Positions 39,365-48,357 of a stretch of DNA of 64,000 nt are shown piece after piece. The stretch spans positions 2,356,001 to 2,420,000 of the forward strand of contig OZ245405.1 of NCBI GenBank assembly GCA_965226695.1. The letters run 5' to 3'. How positions within the stretch are numbered: position 1 is the stretch's first letter; each line of letters starts with the position of its first letter. This DNA is from CATOSD01 sp965226695 (lineage in GTDB: Bacteria; Chloroflexota; Dehalococcoidia; Lucifugimonadales; CATOSD01). The notes under the pieces were generated by a model, which was given only the letters and a program-made list of their open reading frames with translations, did no database searches and had not been told where the DNA came from. The position numbers and the translations under genes were made by a program.

Positions 39365-41020
39365 CTAGAACGACGAAATCTCCTGCTGCTCGCCGAACAC
39401 TTCGCGGAACACGCCGGAGATTTCGCCCACGGTGGCATAGGCCGCCACGCACTCCAGGATCGCCGGCACGGTGTTGTCACGGCCCAGCGCGGCATCCCGC
39501 AGCCGCAGCAGCGACGCCGCGACGGCGGGACCGTCGCGCTCGCTGCGTACTCGGGCGACGCGAGCCAGCTGCCTGACGGTCTCGTCCTCGTCTATGGTCT
39601 GTAGCTTCTCGATGGGAGGCGTCTCCAACTGGTACTCGTTCACCCCAACGACGACTCGCCGGTGGTCCTCGACCTCCTGTTGCCGCCTGAATGCGCTCTC
39701 ATGGATTTCGCGAATCTGGTAGCCCTGGTCGAGCGCCGCGAGCGCGCCGCCCATCTCGTCGATTCGCTCGATGTAGTCGAACGCCCTCTCCTCGAGTTGG
39801 TCGGTCAGGCTCTCCACGTAGTAGGAGCCTGCCAGCGGGTCCACGGTGTCCGTCACTCCGCTTTCGTGCGCCAGTATCTGCTGCGTGCGCAATGACAGGC
39901 GTACCGCCTCCTCGGTGGGAAGCGCGAGCGCCTCGTCGCGTGAGTTCACGTGTAGAGACTGAGTGCCTCCGAGAATCGCCGCCAGCGCCTGCACGGTGGA
40001 GCGGATGACGTTGTTGTCCGGCTGCTGGGCCGTCAGCGTCACTCCGGCTGTCTGCGTATGGAAGCGCAGCCGCCACGAGCGCGGGTCCTTCGCGCCAAAC
40101 CGCTCACGGGTTATCTTGGCCCACATGCGTCTCGCGGCCCTGAACTTGGCGGCCTCCTCGAACAGGTTGCTCTGCGCTACGAAGAAGAACGAAAGCTGTC
40201 CCGCGAATGAGTCCACGTCCATTCCGGCATCCAGCGCGGCCTCCACGTAGGCTATGGCGTTGGAGAAGGTGAATGCCAGCTCCTGCGCCGCCGTCGCCCC
40301 GGCCTCGCTCATGTGATAGCCGCTGATGCTGATGGTATTCCAGCGCGGCGTCTCGTCCGCGCAGTACTGGAACACGTCCGTCACAAGCCTCATAGACGGG
40401 CGGGGAGGGTAGATGTAGGTCCCTCGTGCGATGTACTCCTTGAGTATGTCGTTCTGGATCGTGCCGTTCAGCTTGTTCGTGGACACGCCCTGCCGCTTGG
40501 CCACGGCAACGTAGAGAGCCAGCAGTATGGACGCCGTGGAGTTGATGGTCATCGACGTGCTGACCTTGTCCAACGGAATGCCGTCGAACAACACCTCCAT
40601 GTCCGCCAGGCTTGAGATGGGCACGCCGGTGCGCCCCACCTCGCCCGCGGCCATCGGGTGGTCCGAGTCGTACCCTATCTGCGTCGGCAGGTCGAATGCG
40701 ACGCTGAGCCCGGTCTGGCCCTGCTCGAGCAGGTAGCGGTAGCGGCGGTTCGATTCCTCCGGGGAAGCCAGCCCCGCGTACTGGCGCATCGTCCAGAGGC
40801 GCCCGCGGTACATGTTGGGCTGTACGCCGCGGGTGAATGGGTACTCGCCCGGGTAGCCCAGGCTGTCGTCGTAACCGCCGCCGTTGACGTCCTCGGGCGT
40901 ATAAAGCGGCTCGACCTCGACGCCCGACGATGTCTCGAAGCTCGGCTGGCGTTCGCCGAATCGCTTCACAAGAGGCCCGAGGGTGTTGTCCGTCCACTCA
41001 TGCTTGGATTGGCTGGGCAT
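39365..41020 (-). CDS. Methylmalonyl-CoA mutase, large (N-terminal) chain
   Basis: This is a 551-residue large chain with the substrate-binding TIM barrel but no B12 domain, which is supplied by the chain at 36852-37268. Typical segments are PGEYPFTRGVQPNMYRGRLW, AFDLPTQIGYDSDHPMAAGE, MTINSTASILLALYV, the Tyr/Arg-containing YCADETPRWNTISISGYH, RARRMWAKI and HTQTAGVTLTAQQPDNNV. These fit methylmalonyl-CoA or a closely related acyl-CoA mutase; the substrate-specific residues were not checked position by position. I start at ATG 41020, which follows AGGAGT; a frame to 41044 lacks a site. A near-consensus promoter is at 41077-41105. No MeaB-type G-protein chaperone gene is in the window. Confidence 0.93.
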   Translation of the reverse strand: MPSQSKHEWTDNTLGPLVKRFGERQPSFETSSGVEVEPLYTPEDVNGGGYDDSLGYPGEYPFTRGVQPNMYRGRLWTMRQYAGLASPEESNRRYRYLLEQGQTGLSVAFDLPTQIGYDSDHPMAAGEVGRTGVPISSLADMEVLFDGIPLDKVSTSMTINSTASILLALYVAVAKRQGVSTNKLNGTIQNDILKEYIARGTYIYPPRPSMRLVTDVFQYCADETPRWNTISISGYHMSEAGATAAQELAFTFSNAIAYVEAALDAGMDVDSFAGQLSFFFVAQSNLFEEAAKFRAARRMWAKITRERFGAKDPRSWRLRFHTQTAGVTLTAQQPDNNVIRSTVQALAAILGGTQSLHVNSRDEALALPTEEAVRLSLRTQQILAHESGVTDTVDPLAGSYYVESLTDQLEERAFDYIERIDEMGGALAALDQGYQIREIHESAFRRQQEVEDHRRVVVGVNEYQLETPPIEKLQTIDEDETVRQLARVARVRSERDGPAVAASLLRLRDAALGRDNTVPAILECVAAYATVGEISGVFREVFGEQQEISSF

Positions 41021-41076
41021 TGGTACTCCTCTACTATGCGACAAGGGGCCGCGTGCCTCTCGTATGGGCCGGTTCG

Positions 41077-41105
41077 AGTTTAGAGCGTCAAGGTTGGAGT
41101 GTCAA
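41077..41105 (-). promoter_or_regulatory. Promoter of the methylmalonyl-CoA mutase operon
   Basis: On the minus strand a perfect TTGACA (41100-41105) and TAAACT (41077-41082) are 17 bases apart. The -35 overlaps the stop codon of the upstream methyltransferase gene, so the two units abut. This is among the best promoters in the window. Confidence 0.78.
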
Positions 41106-41891
41106 TTTTGGGCAAGCTGCCCGCGCACCGCCTCCAGTGCCTCTCCGTAGGAAATCCTCTCGCCTGCCGACTCGGCGCCGCTCTTGTATCCACCGTACAC
41201 GGCATGTCCGGCCAGCAGCCAGAAGCAGTCCACCAACTCGAATCCGGCCTCGCGGAGCCACCCAAGCTGATCGAAGATCGGGGAGGGCATCTCGCCCGGG
41301 TCAGGGAAGCGGAAGAAGTTCCACTTCTCCTCGACAAGCCGCTTGTACAGGTCGCCCGAACCTGTCTGTTCCCGCGACCTTAGTTCCGCGGCCAGATCGT
41401 ACACGTCCGCGTAGTACCGCCAGGCCTCATCGCGCCTCGGCTCGACAACGTCGGCGACCAGCAGCGCCGCGCGCTCGGACGTCTCGCGGGCCGCGTCCTC
41501 GAACAATTTCTTCTTTCCCTCGCCTGAAAGGTGGTGAAGCGCCAGCGACGACACCACGGCGTCGGCTCCCGACATGCGGCCCCGCCACTCGGTCGACGCC
41601 AGGTCGAACTCGCCGAGCCGGGCGCGCTCGCCGAACCGCTCCAGCCGTGCCGAGGCCTCCCGAAGCATGGAGGCCGAGTACTCCCGCGCGGGGGTAGGCG
41701 TCCATCACGGCCGCGGCCAGCACCCCCTCTCCACAACCCAACTCCACGACATCGAATGCCTCGTCTCGCCCGAAAGGCAGCAGCGCCACCAGCGCCGCAA
41801 GCTGCTCCTCGCGCCGCGGCACGGCCACCGCCGACAGCTCGCGGTACAGCGCCGAGTCCTCCTCGGTCCAACCGGACCGTTCGAGACTCAT
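41102..41891 (-). pseudogene. Class I SAM-dependent methyltransferase with a frameshift
   Basis: This gene is divided between two frames. From ATG 41891 the first frame gives SLERSGWTEEDSALYREL and the SAM-binding VVELGCGEGVLAAAVMDAY. It then leaves the family sequence at about 41690, where the next frame supplies REYSASMLREASARLERF, ADAVVSSLALHHLSG and the C-terminal part to the stop at 41102. The switch is at a run of five G/C pairs (41690-41694), and a one-base change there would restore a single protein of about 262 residues. Either the gene is a recent pseudogene or the assembly has an error in a homopolymer. Its start overlaps the stop of another methyltransferase gene (ATGA). The substrate is unknown. 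Confidence 0.75.
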
Positions 41892-42697
41892 TCTGCCTCC
41901 CCAGTCAATCTCATGCGGGACACCAGCACCGGCGGGATGTCGGTGAAGTTGGCCCAAGAGACGAGTGTGCTCCCCGTGCCGGGCCGGCTGAAGCAGGGCT
42001 CTTCGACGCCGTCGAGCACGAATCCCGCGTCGAAGAAGACCGCGTACAGCGTGCTTACGGAGCGGTGGAAGTAGTACTGCGCCTCCGGCTGGCCTATCAT
42101 CGCCAGCCCCTTTGCGCTGTAGGCCGTGGCGTACCGGCCGATCTTAACCGAGAAGTCCGTAACCACGTCGCCATCCTTGTCCTCCACCTCGGCGATCATA
42201 CGCACGTTGGGGGAGTTGAAGCACGGGTGCTGCACGGAGAAGACCAGCCTTCCGCCCGGTCTCAGCAGGAGCCGCAGAGCGTTGGCAAGGGGACCGACGC
42301 TCGCGATGTCCATGATGGCCATAGTGCACACGGCCGCGTCGAAGCTCCGCTCGCCGAGGACGAGCAGCCCCGCCTCGTCGGTCGCGTCCACCACGCGGTA
42401 CTCCACGCCGCCCGACCCCGGCGCGCTGTGCGCCCTGGCGTTGCGCACCATGCCCTCAGCGGCGTCGACCGCGACGACGTTCGCGCCGAGTTCGGTCAGC
42501 TTGCGGGCGAACTGGCCGTTGCCGCAGGCGACGTCGAGCACCCGCTCGCCCGCAACGGACCCGAGCAGCCGGAGCTGGCTCGGCTCGATCAACTGCTTGT
42601 GGAAATCGTTGCCCTCGCCCATCCGCTCGTTCCAGAAGTCGGCGTTGGCATCCCAGATGCGGTAGGCCTCCCGGTTCAGGTGCTGAAACTCAGCCAC
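41888..42697 (-). CDS. Class I SAM-dependent methyltransferase
   Basis: This is a 269-residue Rossmann-fold methyltransferase. Motif I is VLDVACGNGQFARKL, the acidic residue for the ribose is in VVAVDAAEGM, and motifs further on include VVDATDEAG, DAAVCTMAIMDI and LRPGGRLVFSVQHPCF, the last common in methyltransferase-11/25 members. The helix-rich start HLNREAYRIWDANADFWNER resembles UbiE/small-molecule enzymes. It overlaps the GNAT gene by 8 bases and the frameshifted methyltransferase by 4, so the three form one transcription unit. Substrate specificity cannot be judged. Confidence 0.85.
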   Translation of the reverse strand: MAEFQHLNREAYRIWDANADFWNERMGEGNDFHKQLIEPSQLRLLGSVAGERVLDVACGNGQFARKLTELGANVVAVDAAEGMVRNARAHSAPGSGGVEYRVVDATDEAGLLVLGERSFDAAVCTMAIMDIASVGPLANALRLLLRPGGRLVFSVQHPCFNSPNVRMIAEVEDKDGDVVTDFSVKIGRYATAYSAKGLAMIGQPEAQYYFHRSVSTLYAVFFDAGFVLDGVEEPCFSRPGTGSTLVSWANFTDIPPVLVSRMRLTGEAE

Positions 42698-43256
42698 TCG
42701 TTACGCCTCCATTCGAGCGCTTCCACTCGCCGGCGAGTATGCTGTATAGAACCATGTCCCGGAACCGCGTGTACAACCAGTCAGACTGGCGCGTGACGCC
42801 CTCCTGCGTGAAGCCGAGCCGCTCGGGAATGGCACGGCTTCGGATGTTGCCGACGTCGACGCGCATGACGACGCGGTTCAGCCCCAGGTTGCCGAAAGCG
42901 TGGTCCTGCACGGCGCCGCACGCGCGGGTGACCAGCCCTCTGCCCTGGAGGTCCTCGCTCACCCAGTAGCCGATTTCTCCGCTGCGGTTCACTTCATCGA
43001 TGAAGTGGAGGCCGATGCCTCCGGAGATCCGGCCTCGGTGCCAAATTGCGAACTCAATCGTCGTGCCCGCGGCGAATCCCTCCAGCGACGTCCTGACGAA
43101 TGACCTCTCGTCTTCGACCATGGCGGTCGCGTCCAGCCACGGCAGCCACTCGCGCAGGTAGGCGCGGTTGCGGTCGACAAGCGCGAACAGCTCGTCGGCG
43201 TGGCGCTCCTCGAGCAGCCGCAGCTCCGTGTCGTCGTCGATAGGGAAGCGCAGCAT
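42690..43256 (-). CDS. GNAT-family N-acetyltransferase (RimJ/RimL type)
   Basis: This is a 188-residue GNAT protein. The acetyl-CoA site is EDLQGRGLVTRACGAVQ, the Q/RxxGxG/A motif, preceded by the SGEIGYWV strand. The fourth-motif region is GLNRVVMRVDVGNIRSRAIP followed by ERLGF, which is typical of RimJ/RimL ribosomal-protein or Ser/Asp-peptide acetyltransferases. Two methyltransferase genes follow with overlapping ends. A TATAAT on the minus strand (43286-43291) lies upstream, near the ruvB promoter on the other strand. Confidence 0.86.
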   Translation of the reverse strand: MLRFPIDDDTELRLLEERHADELFALVDRNRAYLREWLPWLDATAMVEDERSFVRTSLEGFAAGTTIEFAIWHRGRISGGIGLHFIDEVNRSGEIGYWVSEDLQGRGLVTRACGAVQDHAFGNLGLNRVVMRVDVGNIRSRAIPERLGFTQEGVTRQSDWLYTRFRDMVLYSILAGEWKRSNGGVTSG

Positions 43257-43285
43257 GTGTGACCTCGGCGGGGTGTGGTGTACAC

Positions 43286-43291
43286 ATTATA
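43286..43291 (-). promoter_or_regulatory. Possible -10 box of the GNAT/methyltransferase unit
   Basis: A perfect TATAAT on the minus strand lies 30 bases upstream of ATG 43256. No good -35 is seen at 16-18 bases, so the call rests on this box alone. Confidence 0.4.
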
Positions 43292-43316
43292 GCGTAGTGG
43301 CGCCGCTCAGCGTTTC

Positions 43317-43345
43317 TTGACACCACGCCAGGCCGCGCCTAAAGT
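43317..43345 (+). promoter_or_regulatory. Promoter of ruvB
   Basis: A perfect TTGACA (43317-43322) and TAAAGT (43340-43345) are separated by 17 bases. Transcription from here excludes the upstream in-frame start at 43317 and supports ATG 43377. Confidence 0.72.
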
Positions 43346-43376
43346 GCAGGCATACCCCCAAAGGTGCATTGGCCCC

Positions 43377-44402
43377 ATGGACGAACGCATTGTCTCCGGT
43401 AATCAGCAGGACGGCGACCACACACTCGACACGAGCCTAAGGCCGCGCCGGCTGGACGAGTACGTGGGACAGGCGACGGTCAAGGGCAACCTCCAGATCT
43501 CCATCACGGCAGCGCGGCAGCGTGGCGAGCCGCTGGACCACCTCCTGGTGTACGGCCCGCCCGGCCTGGGCAAGACGACCCTCGCCAATATCGTCGCGAC
43601 CGAGATGGGCGTGCGCATTCGCGTCACGTCCGGCCCCGCGATCGAGCGTCCCGGCGACATGGTCGCGTTGCTGACGCAGCTCCGCAAAGACGACATCCTG
43701 TTCGTGGACGAGGTGCACAGGCTGAGCCGCCTGGTGGAGGAGGTTCTCTACTCGGCGATGGAGGACTTCTTCGTCTCATGGGTAATCGACAAGGGACTTA
43801 ACGCCCGCAGCATGAACCTCGCGATACAGCCGTTCACCCTGATCGGCGCCACCACCCGGTACGGCATGGTCAGCTCGCCGCTCAGAGACCGCTTCGGCTC
43901 CGTCTACCGGCTCGAATTCTATGGCGAAGAGGACATGTGCACCATTGTCGAGCGCTCCGCGCGGATTCTCGAAATCACTGCCGAACCGGGCGGAATCCGG
44001 GAGATCGCCCTGCGCGCCCGCGGGACGCCCCGGGTCGCCAACCGCCTGCTGCGGCGCGTGCGCGACTACGCGCAGGTCGTGGCGGACAACGTGATCACCC
44101 TGGAGGTCGCCCAGACGGCGCTCGCGCAGCTGGAAGTCGATCGCATTGGTCTGGACAGCATGGACATGCGGGTGCTGCAATCGATCATGGAGAAGTTCGG
44201 CGGCGGCCCGGTAGGTCTGGACACCCTGGCTGCGTCAATCAGCGAGGAGTCGGACACCATCGAGGACGTTTGCGAGCCTTACCTGCTGCAGCTCGGCTTT
44301 CTGGACCGCACGCCCCGCGGACGGATGGCCACCCGCCGCGCCTACGATCACCTGGGAGTCGAGTACGAGGACGACGCCTCCAACCAACCCAGGCTCATCT
44401 AG
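43377..44402 (+). CDS. ruvB: Holliday junction branch-migration ATPase RuvB
   Basis: This is a 341-residue RuvB. RuvB hexamers pull DNA through the RuvA-bound junction during recombination repair. Signatures include SLRPRRLDEYVGQ, Walker A YGPPGLGKTTLA, TSGPAIERPGD, Walker B DDILFVDEVHRL, sensor 1 LIGATTRYGM and the arginine finger region PLRDRF, then GTPRVANRLLRRVRDYAQV and a C-terminal winged helix ending RGRMATRRAYDHL. All are in normal order and the length is standard. ATG 43377 is chosen from the promoter position. RuvA and RuvC are not adjacent. It is convergent with the ABC exporter pair, with 17 bases between. Confidence 0.96.
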   Translation: MDERIVSGNQQDGDHTLDTSLRPRRLDEYVGQATVKGNLQISITAARQRGEPLDHLLVYGPPGLGKTTLANIVATEMGVRIRVTSGPAIERPGDMVALLTQLRKDDILFVDEVHRLSRLVEEVLYSAMEDFFVSWVIDKGLNARSMNLAIQPFTLIGATTRYGMVSSPLRDRFGSVYRLEFYGEEDMCTIVERSARILEITAEPGGIREIALRARGTPRVANRLLRRVRDYAQVVADNVITLEVAQTALAQLEVDRIGLDSMDMRVLQSIMEKFGGGPVGLDTLAASISEESDTIEDVCEPYLLQLGFLDRTPRGRMATRRAYDHLGVEYEDDASNQPRLI

Positions 44403-44419
44403 CCGGTAAGAGCCGCTCG

Positions 44420-46282
44420 CTACGAGTCGCCGTCGGCTCGCCCCGCCAGCTCCAGCGGCTCCTCTATCGAGGCGTAGTTCATGGCGTACAGCCGGGAGTA
44501 CAGCCCGTTGCTGGCCAGAAGCTGGTCGTGAGTGCCCTCCTCGACGACCTCGCCGAGGTTGAGCACCACTATCTTGTCCGCGCCCCGAATAGTCGACAGC
44601 CTGTGCGCGATTACGATTGCCGTCCTTTCCTTCAACAGGTTCTGCAGCGCTCGCTGGATGAGCACCTCGGTGTAGCTGTCGATGTTGGCTGTGGCCTCGT
44701 CCAGGATGAGCACGCGCGGGTCGGCCACGATGGCGCGGGCGAAGCTGATCAGTTGCCTCTGCCCCAGGCTCAAGTTTACGCCGCGCTCGGCCAGGAAGGT
44801 ATCGTAGCCGTTCTCAAGCCGCATGATGAAGTTGTGGGCGTTCACCGCCTGCGCTGCCTCTATCATGCGCATGTCGGTCACGTCGCTGTTGTTGTACTTG
44901 ATGTTCTCGCGCACGGTGCCGGAGAACAGGAAAGGCTCCTGCAACACCATGCTCATCTGCCGGGCGAGCGAGTTGCGCGTCACGTCGCGAATGTCCCAGC
45001 CGTCCACCAGTATCGCGCCGTTAGCCCTCGGCACGTCGTAGAACCGCGACAGCAGCGACACCATGGACGTCTTGCCCGCGCCGGTCGGCCCCACGATCGC
45101 CACCGTCTCGCCGGGGTTTATGTGCAGGTTCACGTTCTTGAGAATCGGCTCCTCCGGCACGTAGGAGAAGTGGAGGTTGCGGTACTCGACCTCCCCGCGC
45201 AGGCGGGGCAGCTCCACGGCGTCCGGGGAATCCTCCAGGTCCAGCGGGGTGTCCAGCAGGTCAAATATGCGCGAGCCGGAGGCCATCGAACGCTGTAGCT
45301 GGGTATATTGCATGGTCAGGTTGCGGATGGGGTCGAAGAATCGCTGAATGTACAGGATGAACCCCACCAGCGCGCCGATTTCCAGCTCGTTGTTGAGTAC
45401 CATCCGCGCGCCGAAGAAGAGCGCCAGCACTATCGACACGGCGGTCAGCACGTCCACCACGCCAATCAGACCGGAAGACAGCCTGCTTGCGAACAGGTTG
45501 ACTTGGAGATGGTCGCGGTTCTTGCCGTCGAAAATCTCCATGTTGCGGTCCTGGCGGTTCATGCTCTGGACCACGCGGATGCCGGTTATGTTCTCGTTGA
45601 GCGCGCCGTTGACGATGGATATGGCCACGCGAACCCGCATGAACGCCTTGCGCGCGAACGGCTGCCACACCGCCATGATGAGCACGAGTATGGGAATGGT
45701 CACCATGGAGATGAGGCCGAGCTTGAGGTTGAGCACCATCAGCATGACCACGATGCCGGCCAGCGAGAGCATGTCTCCCAGGGTCATCACCACCAGCGCC
45801 ATGAACTCCTGCAGCTGGCCAGAGTCGCCCTGGACTCGCGACATTATGCGGCCGACCTCGGTCTTGTCATAGTACGAGAGCGAGAGCTTTTGCAGGTGTC
45901 CGAACATGTCGCGCCGAAGCCCGAATAGGATGCCCTGTCCCACCTTGGCCATGGCCAACTGCTGCGCGTAGTTGGAAACCCAGTTGAGGCCGGCGACGCC
46001 GACGAACACGGCGAACAAGACCGTCAGTTGTCCGAAGGTCGCGTCGCTGAGGATGTAGTCGTCTATGCCGGTAGCCACCAGCCAGGGCACTGCGATTTGT
46101 GTGCCGGTGAACACCAGCATGGAAAGCGTGGCTATCACCGCGAATCCCTTGTACCTGAACATGTACGGGATCATTCTCAACACGACGCGGCGGTTATAAA
46201 CGCTGCCGAAAACCTCGTCGTCTATGTGTCCGCGACTCGTTCCGTGGAACATGCCGCCACCGCCGTGGCCGCCGCCCATCAT
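44420..46282 (-). CDS. ABC exporter half-transporter (consensus ATP site)
   Basis: This is a 620-residue half-transporter with about six membrane helices in residues 35-340 and a C-terminal ATPase domain. The parts are Walker A GPTGAGKTS (near residue 399), Q-loop QEPFLFSGTVREN, signature LSLGQRQL, and Walker B VLILDEATANID, with the catalytic Glu and the switch His in AHRLST. The N-terminus starts with a Met/Gly/His-rich stretch (MMGGGHGGGGMFHG). It overlaps the partner gene by 4 bases, so the two are probably made together and form a heterodimer of the TM287/288 or BmrCD type. Substrates (lipids, drugs, peptides) are not predictable. Confidence 0.92.
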   Translation of the reverse strand: MMGGGHGGGGMFHGTSRGHIDDEVFGSVYNRRVVLRMIPYMFRYKGFAVIATLSMLVFTGTQIAVPWLVATGIDDYILSDATFGQLTVLFAVFVGVAGLNWVSNYAQQLAMAKVGQGILFGLRRDMFGHLQKLSLSYYDKTEVGRIMSRVQGDSGQLQEFMALVVMTLGDMLSLAGIVVMLMVLNLKLGLISMVTIPILVLIMAVWQPFARKAFMRVRVAISIVNGALNENITGIRVVQSMNRQDRNMEIFDGKNRDHLQVNLFASRLSSGLIGVVDVLTAVSIVLALFFGARMVLNNELEIGALVGFILYIQRFFDPIRNLTMQYTQLQRSMASGSRIFDLLDTPLDLEDSPDAVELPRLRGEVEYRNLHFSYVPEEPILKNVNLHINPGETVAIVGPTGAGKTSMVSLLSRFYDVPRANGAILVDGWDIRDVTRNSLARQMSMVLQEPFLFSGTVRENIKYNNSDVTDMRMIEAAQAVNAHNFIMRLENGYDTFLAERGVNLSLGQRQLISFARAIVADPRVLILDEATANIDSYTEVLIQRALQNLLKERTAIVIAHRLSTIRGADKIVVLNLGEVVEEGTHDQLLASNGLYSRLYAMNYASIEEPLELAGRADGDS

Positions 46283-48084
46283 GAGTCGCCCTCCGCCATC
46301 ACTATCACGGCCGCCTCCATCTCCTTCATAACCTCTTCCTGCGGCCGGAGCTGCAACTCGTAGATGTCCCGATACAGGCCGCCCTCTGCGAGCAACTCCT
46401 GGTGTGTGCCCTGCTCGACTATCTCGCCTTCCTGCATCACCAGTATCACGTCGGCCCTGTGCACCGTGCTGAGTCTGTGCGCGATCACGAACGTCGTGCG
46501 CCCCTGCATCACCGACACCATTGCCTGCCTGATCAGCTCCTCGGTGCCGGCGTCCACGCTGGAGGTGGAGTCGTCCAGTATCAGCACTGGCGGATCGAGC
46601 AGCACCGCGCGCGCGATGGACATGCGCTGGCGCTGGCCGCCTGAGAGGGTGGAGCCGCGTTCGCCGATGGGCGTTTCGTAGCCCTGGTCCAGCGACTCGA
46701 TGAAGTCGTGCAGCTGGGCCACCTTCGCCGCCTGGGTTACCTCCGCAAAAGAGGCCGATTCCCTGCCGTAGGCGATGTTCTCCTTCATGCTCGTGGTGAA
46801 CAGGAACACGTCCTGTTGCACGAAGCCCACGTTGCGGCGCAGCGACTCGAAAGAGACGTCCCGCACGTCAATGCCGTCGATTGTCACGCGGCCATCGGAC
46901 ACGTCGTAGAAGCGGGAAATGAGGTTGACAATGGTGCTCTTCCCGCTGCCAGGGGCTCCGAGCAGCGCGATCACCATGCCGGGCTTGGCGTCGATGTTCA
47001 CGCCGCGCAACACCGGCACGCCGTCATCGTAGCCGAACCCCACGTCCTTGAAACGGACGTGGCCCTTGACCCTGGGCATCTCTCCCGAGTCCGGGTGCTC
47101 CTGCACAGGCGACTCCGTGTCCAGAATCTCGAACAGGCGCTGACCGGCGGACGTGGCGCGGGCGTATGCATTCACCATCCACGCCGTCATGCGGACGGGC
47201 ATGGAAAGGATCTGCATGTAGAAAACGAATCCGGCCAGCTCACCCGGGCTCATCTCGCCGTTGATGACGCGCCACCCTCCGATCCACAGGATCAGGGCAA
47301 GCGCGATGAGGAACACGAAGTTCATGAAGGAGGTGTTGGAGGCCCGCAGCTTTTCGGCCTCGACCATGTCCTCCGCCACGCTGGCGTTGCGGCCGTTGTA
47401 CCGCTCTTCTTCGTGCTTCTCGGCCGCGAACGCCTTGACCACCCGAACTCCGGTGAGGTTCTCCTGTAGCACGGTGTTCAGCTCGGCCATCTTCTCCTGG
47501 ACGCTCAGCCATATGGCCCTCATCTTCAGCCGCATCACGGTGGAGTGATAGGCCACGAACGGGAGGAAACTCGTGCTGAGCAGGCCCAGTTGCCAGTCCA
47601 TGCGAATCAGGATGATGCCCACGATGACGAACAGGGCCATGAAGTAGGGCATTCGCACCATGCCCATGTTGATGAACATGCGAATGTTCTCGACGTCGGT
47701 TATGGCCCTGGACATCAGGTTTCCCGTGTGGTGCCGGTCGTGAAACTCGAAGCTCAGGTGCTGGACGTGGTTGTAGAAGCGGTTGCGGATGTCGAAAGCA
47801 ACGAGCTGGGAGAGGGCTTCGCCAAGGTAGGTCTGGAAAAATGACAGCACGCCCCGGACTATGCTCAACGCGATGATAGCGAGGGAGATGTAGAGCAGCT
47901 CGTCGCGGGGAATCGCGGATACGCCGCCATCAGAAAAGGCGAACCAGATGCGGTCGATTGCGTCGGCGAATAGCCTGGGTAGAAGCAGATAGGCCACCAC
48001 GGCGCCCACCATCGAGGCGTAGGCGCCGATCAGCTGCCATTTATGCCGAAGGGCAATCCTTATGATCCGTAGAATGACTCTCAT
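46279..48084 (-). CDS. ABC exporter half-transporter (degenerate catalytic Glu)
   Basis: This is a 601-residue half-transporter, with membrane helices in the first 320 residues and an ATPase domain after them. It has Walker A GAPGSGKST, Q-loop QQDVFLFTTSMKEN, signature LSGGQRQR, and Walker B VLILDDSTSSVD. Here the residue after the Walker B Asp is Asp instead of the catalytic Glu. In heterodimeric exporters one composite site has this kind of change, and the partner at 44420-46282 has the proper Glu. That supports an asymmetric heterodimer. ATG 48084 is the first gene of the pair. The region upstream (to 48357) has no obvious promoter. Confidence 0.92.
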   Translation of the reverse strand: MRVILRIIRIALRHKWQLIGAYASMVGAVVAYLLLPRLFADAIDRIWFAFSDGGVSAIPRDELLYISLAIIALSIVRGVLSFFQTYLGEALSQLVAFDIRNRFYNHVQHLSFEFHDRHHTGNLMSRAITDVENIRMFINMGMVRMPYFMALFVIVGIILIRMDWQLGLLSTSFLPFVAYHSTVMRLKMRAIWLSVQEKMAELNTVLQENLTGVRVVKAFAAEKHEEERYNGRNASVAEDMVEAEKLRASNTSFMNFVFLIALALILWIGGWRVINGEMSPGELAGFVFYMQILSMPVRMTAWMVNAYARATSAGQRLFEILDTESPVQEHPDSGEMPRVKGHVRFKDVGFGYDDGVPVLRGVNIDAKPGMVIALLGAPGSGKSTIVNLISRFYDVSDGRVTIDGIDVRDVSFESLRRNVGFVQQDVFLFTTSMKENIAYGRESASFAEVTQAAKVAQLHDFIESLDQGYETPIGERGSTLSGGQRQRMSIARAVLLDPPVLILDDSTSSVDAGTEELIRQAMVSVMQGRTTFVIAHRLSTVHRADVILVMQEGEIVEQGTHQELLAEGGLYRDIYELQLRPQEEVMKEMEAAVIVMAEGDS

Positions 48085-48357
48085 GCGTACTTGGTGGGAC
48101 GACCTCCCGTCGGCCTTTGCTCTAGTGGCAGGCCAAAGCCGCTATACTCTAAACCCATGCTGGCCGACTTGCAACCCTTTGCCTTTTTTGTTGGGCAGGC
48201 CGTGAAACGCCCTGCGCGCCCACAACCGGATTTAAACGTGATGGAACTCGCTCTGATTCCGAATTAACCTACCATAAAACAGCAAAACCGCCAATTGCAA
48301 CCTGAAACGGGTCGCGTTTTGTCTCAGAAACGCACCAAGTCCGCGTCCCGTCCGGCT
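48085..48357. other. Intergenic region between hyuB and the ABC exporter genes
   Basis: This 273-base stretch is AT-richer than its neighbours, with short runs of T and A, including CTTTTTT-like tracts. I see no gene, tRNA or clean terminator in it. It may hold the promoter of the exporter pair on the minus strand. Confidence 0.4.

Noticed and set aside
41021..41105. Cobalamin riboswitch upstream of the mutase operon
   Set aside because: The leader between the promoter and ATG 41020 is about 50 bases, too short for a B12 riboswitch, and no conserved B12-box sequence is present.
48085..48357. tRNA or small RNA in the AT-richer gap
   Set aside because: No T-arm consensus (GGTTCGAATCC-like) or cloverleaf pairing is present on either strand.
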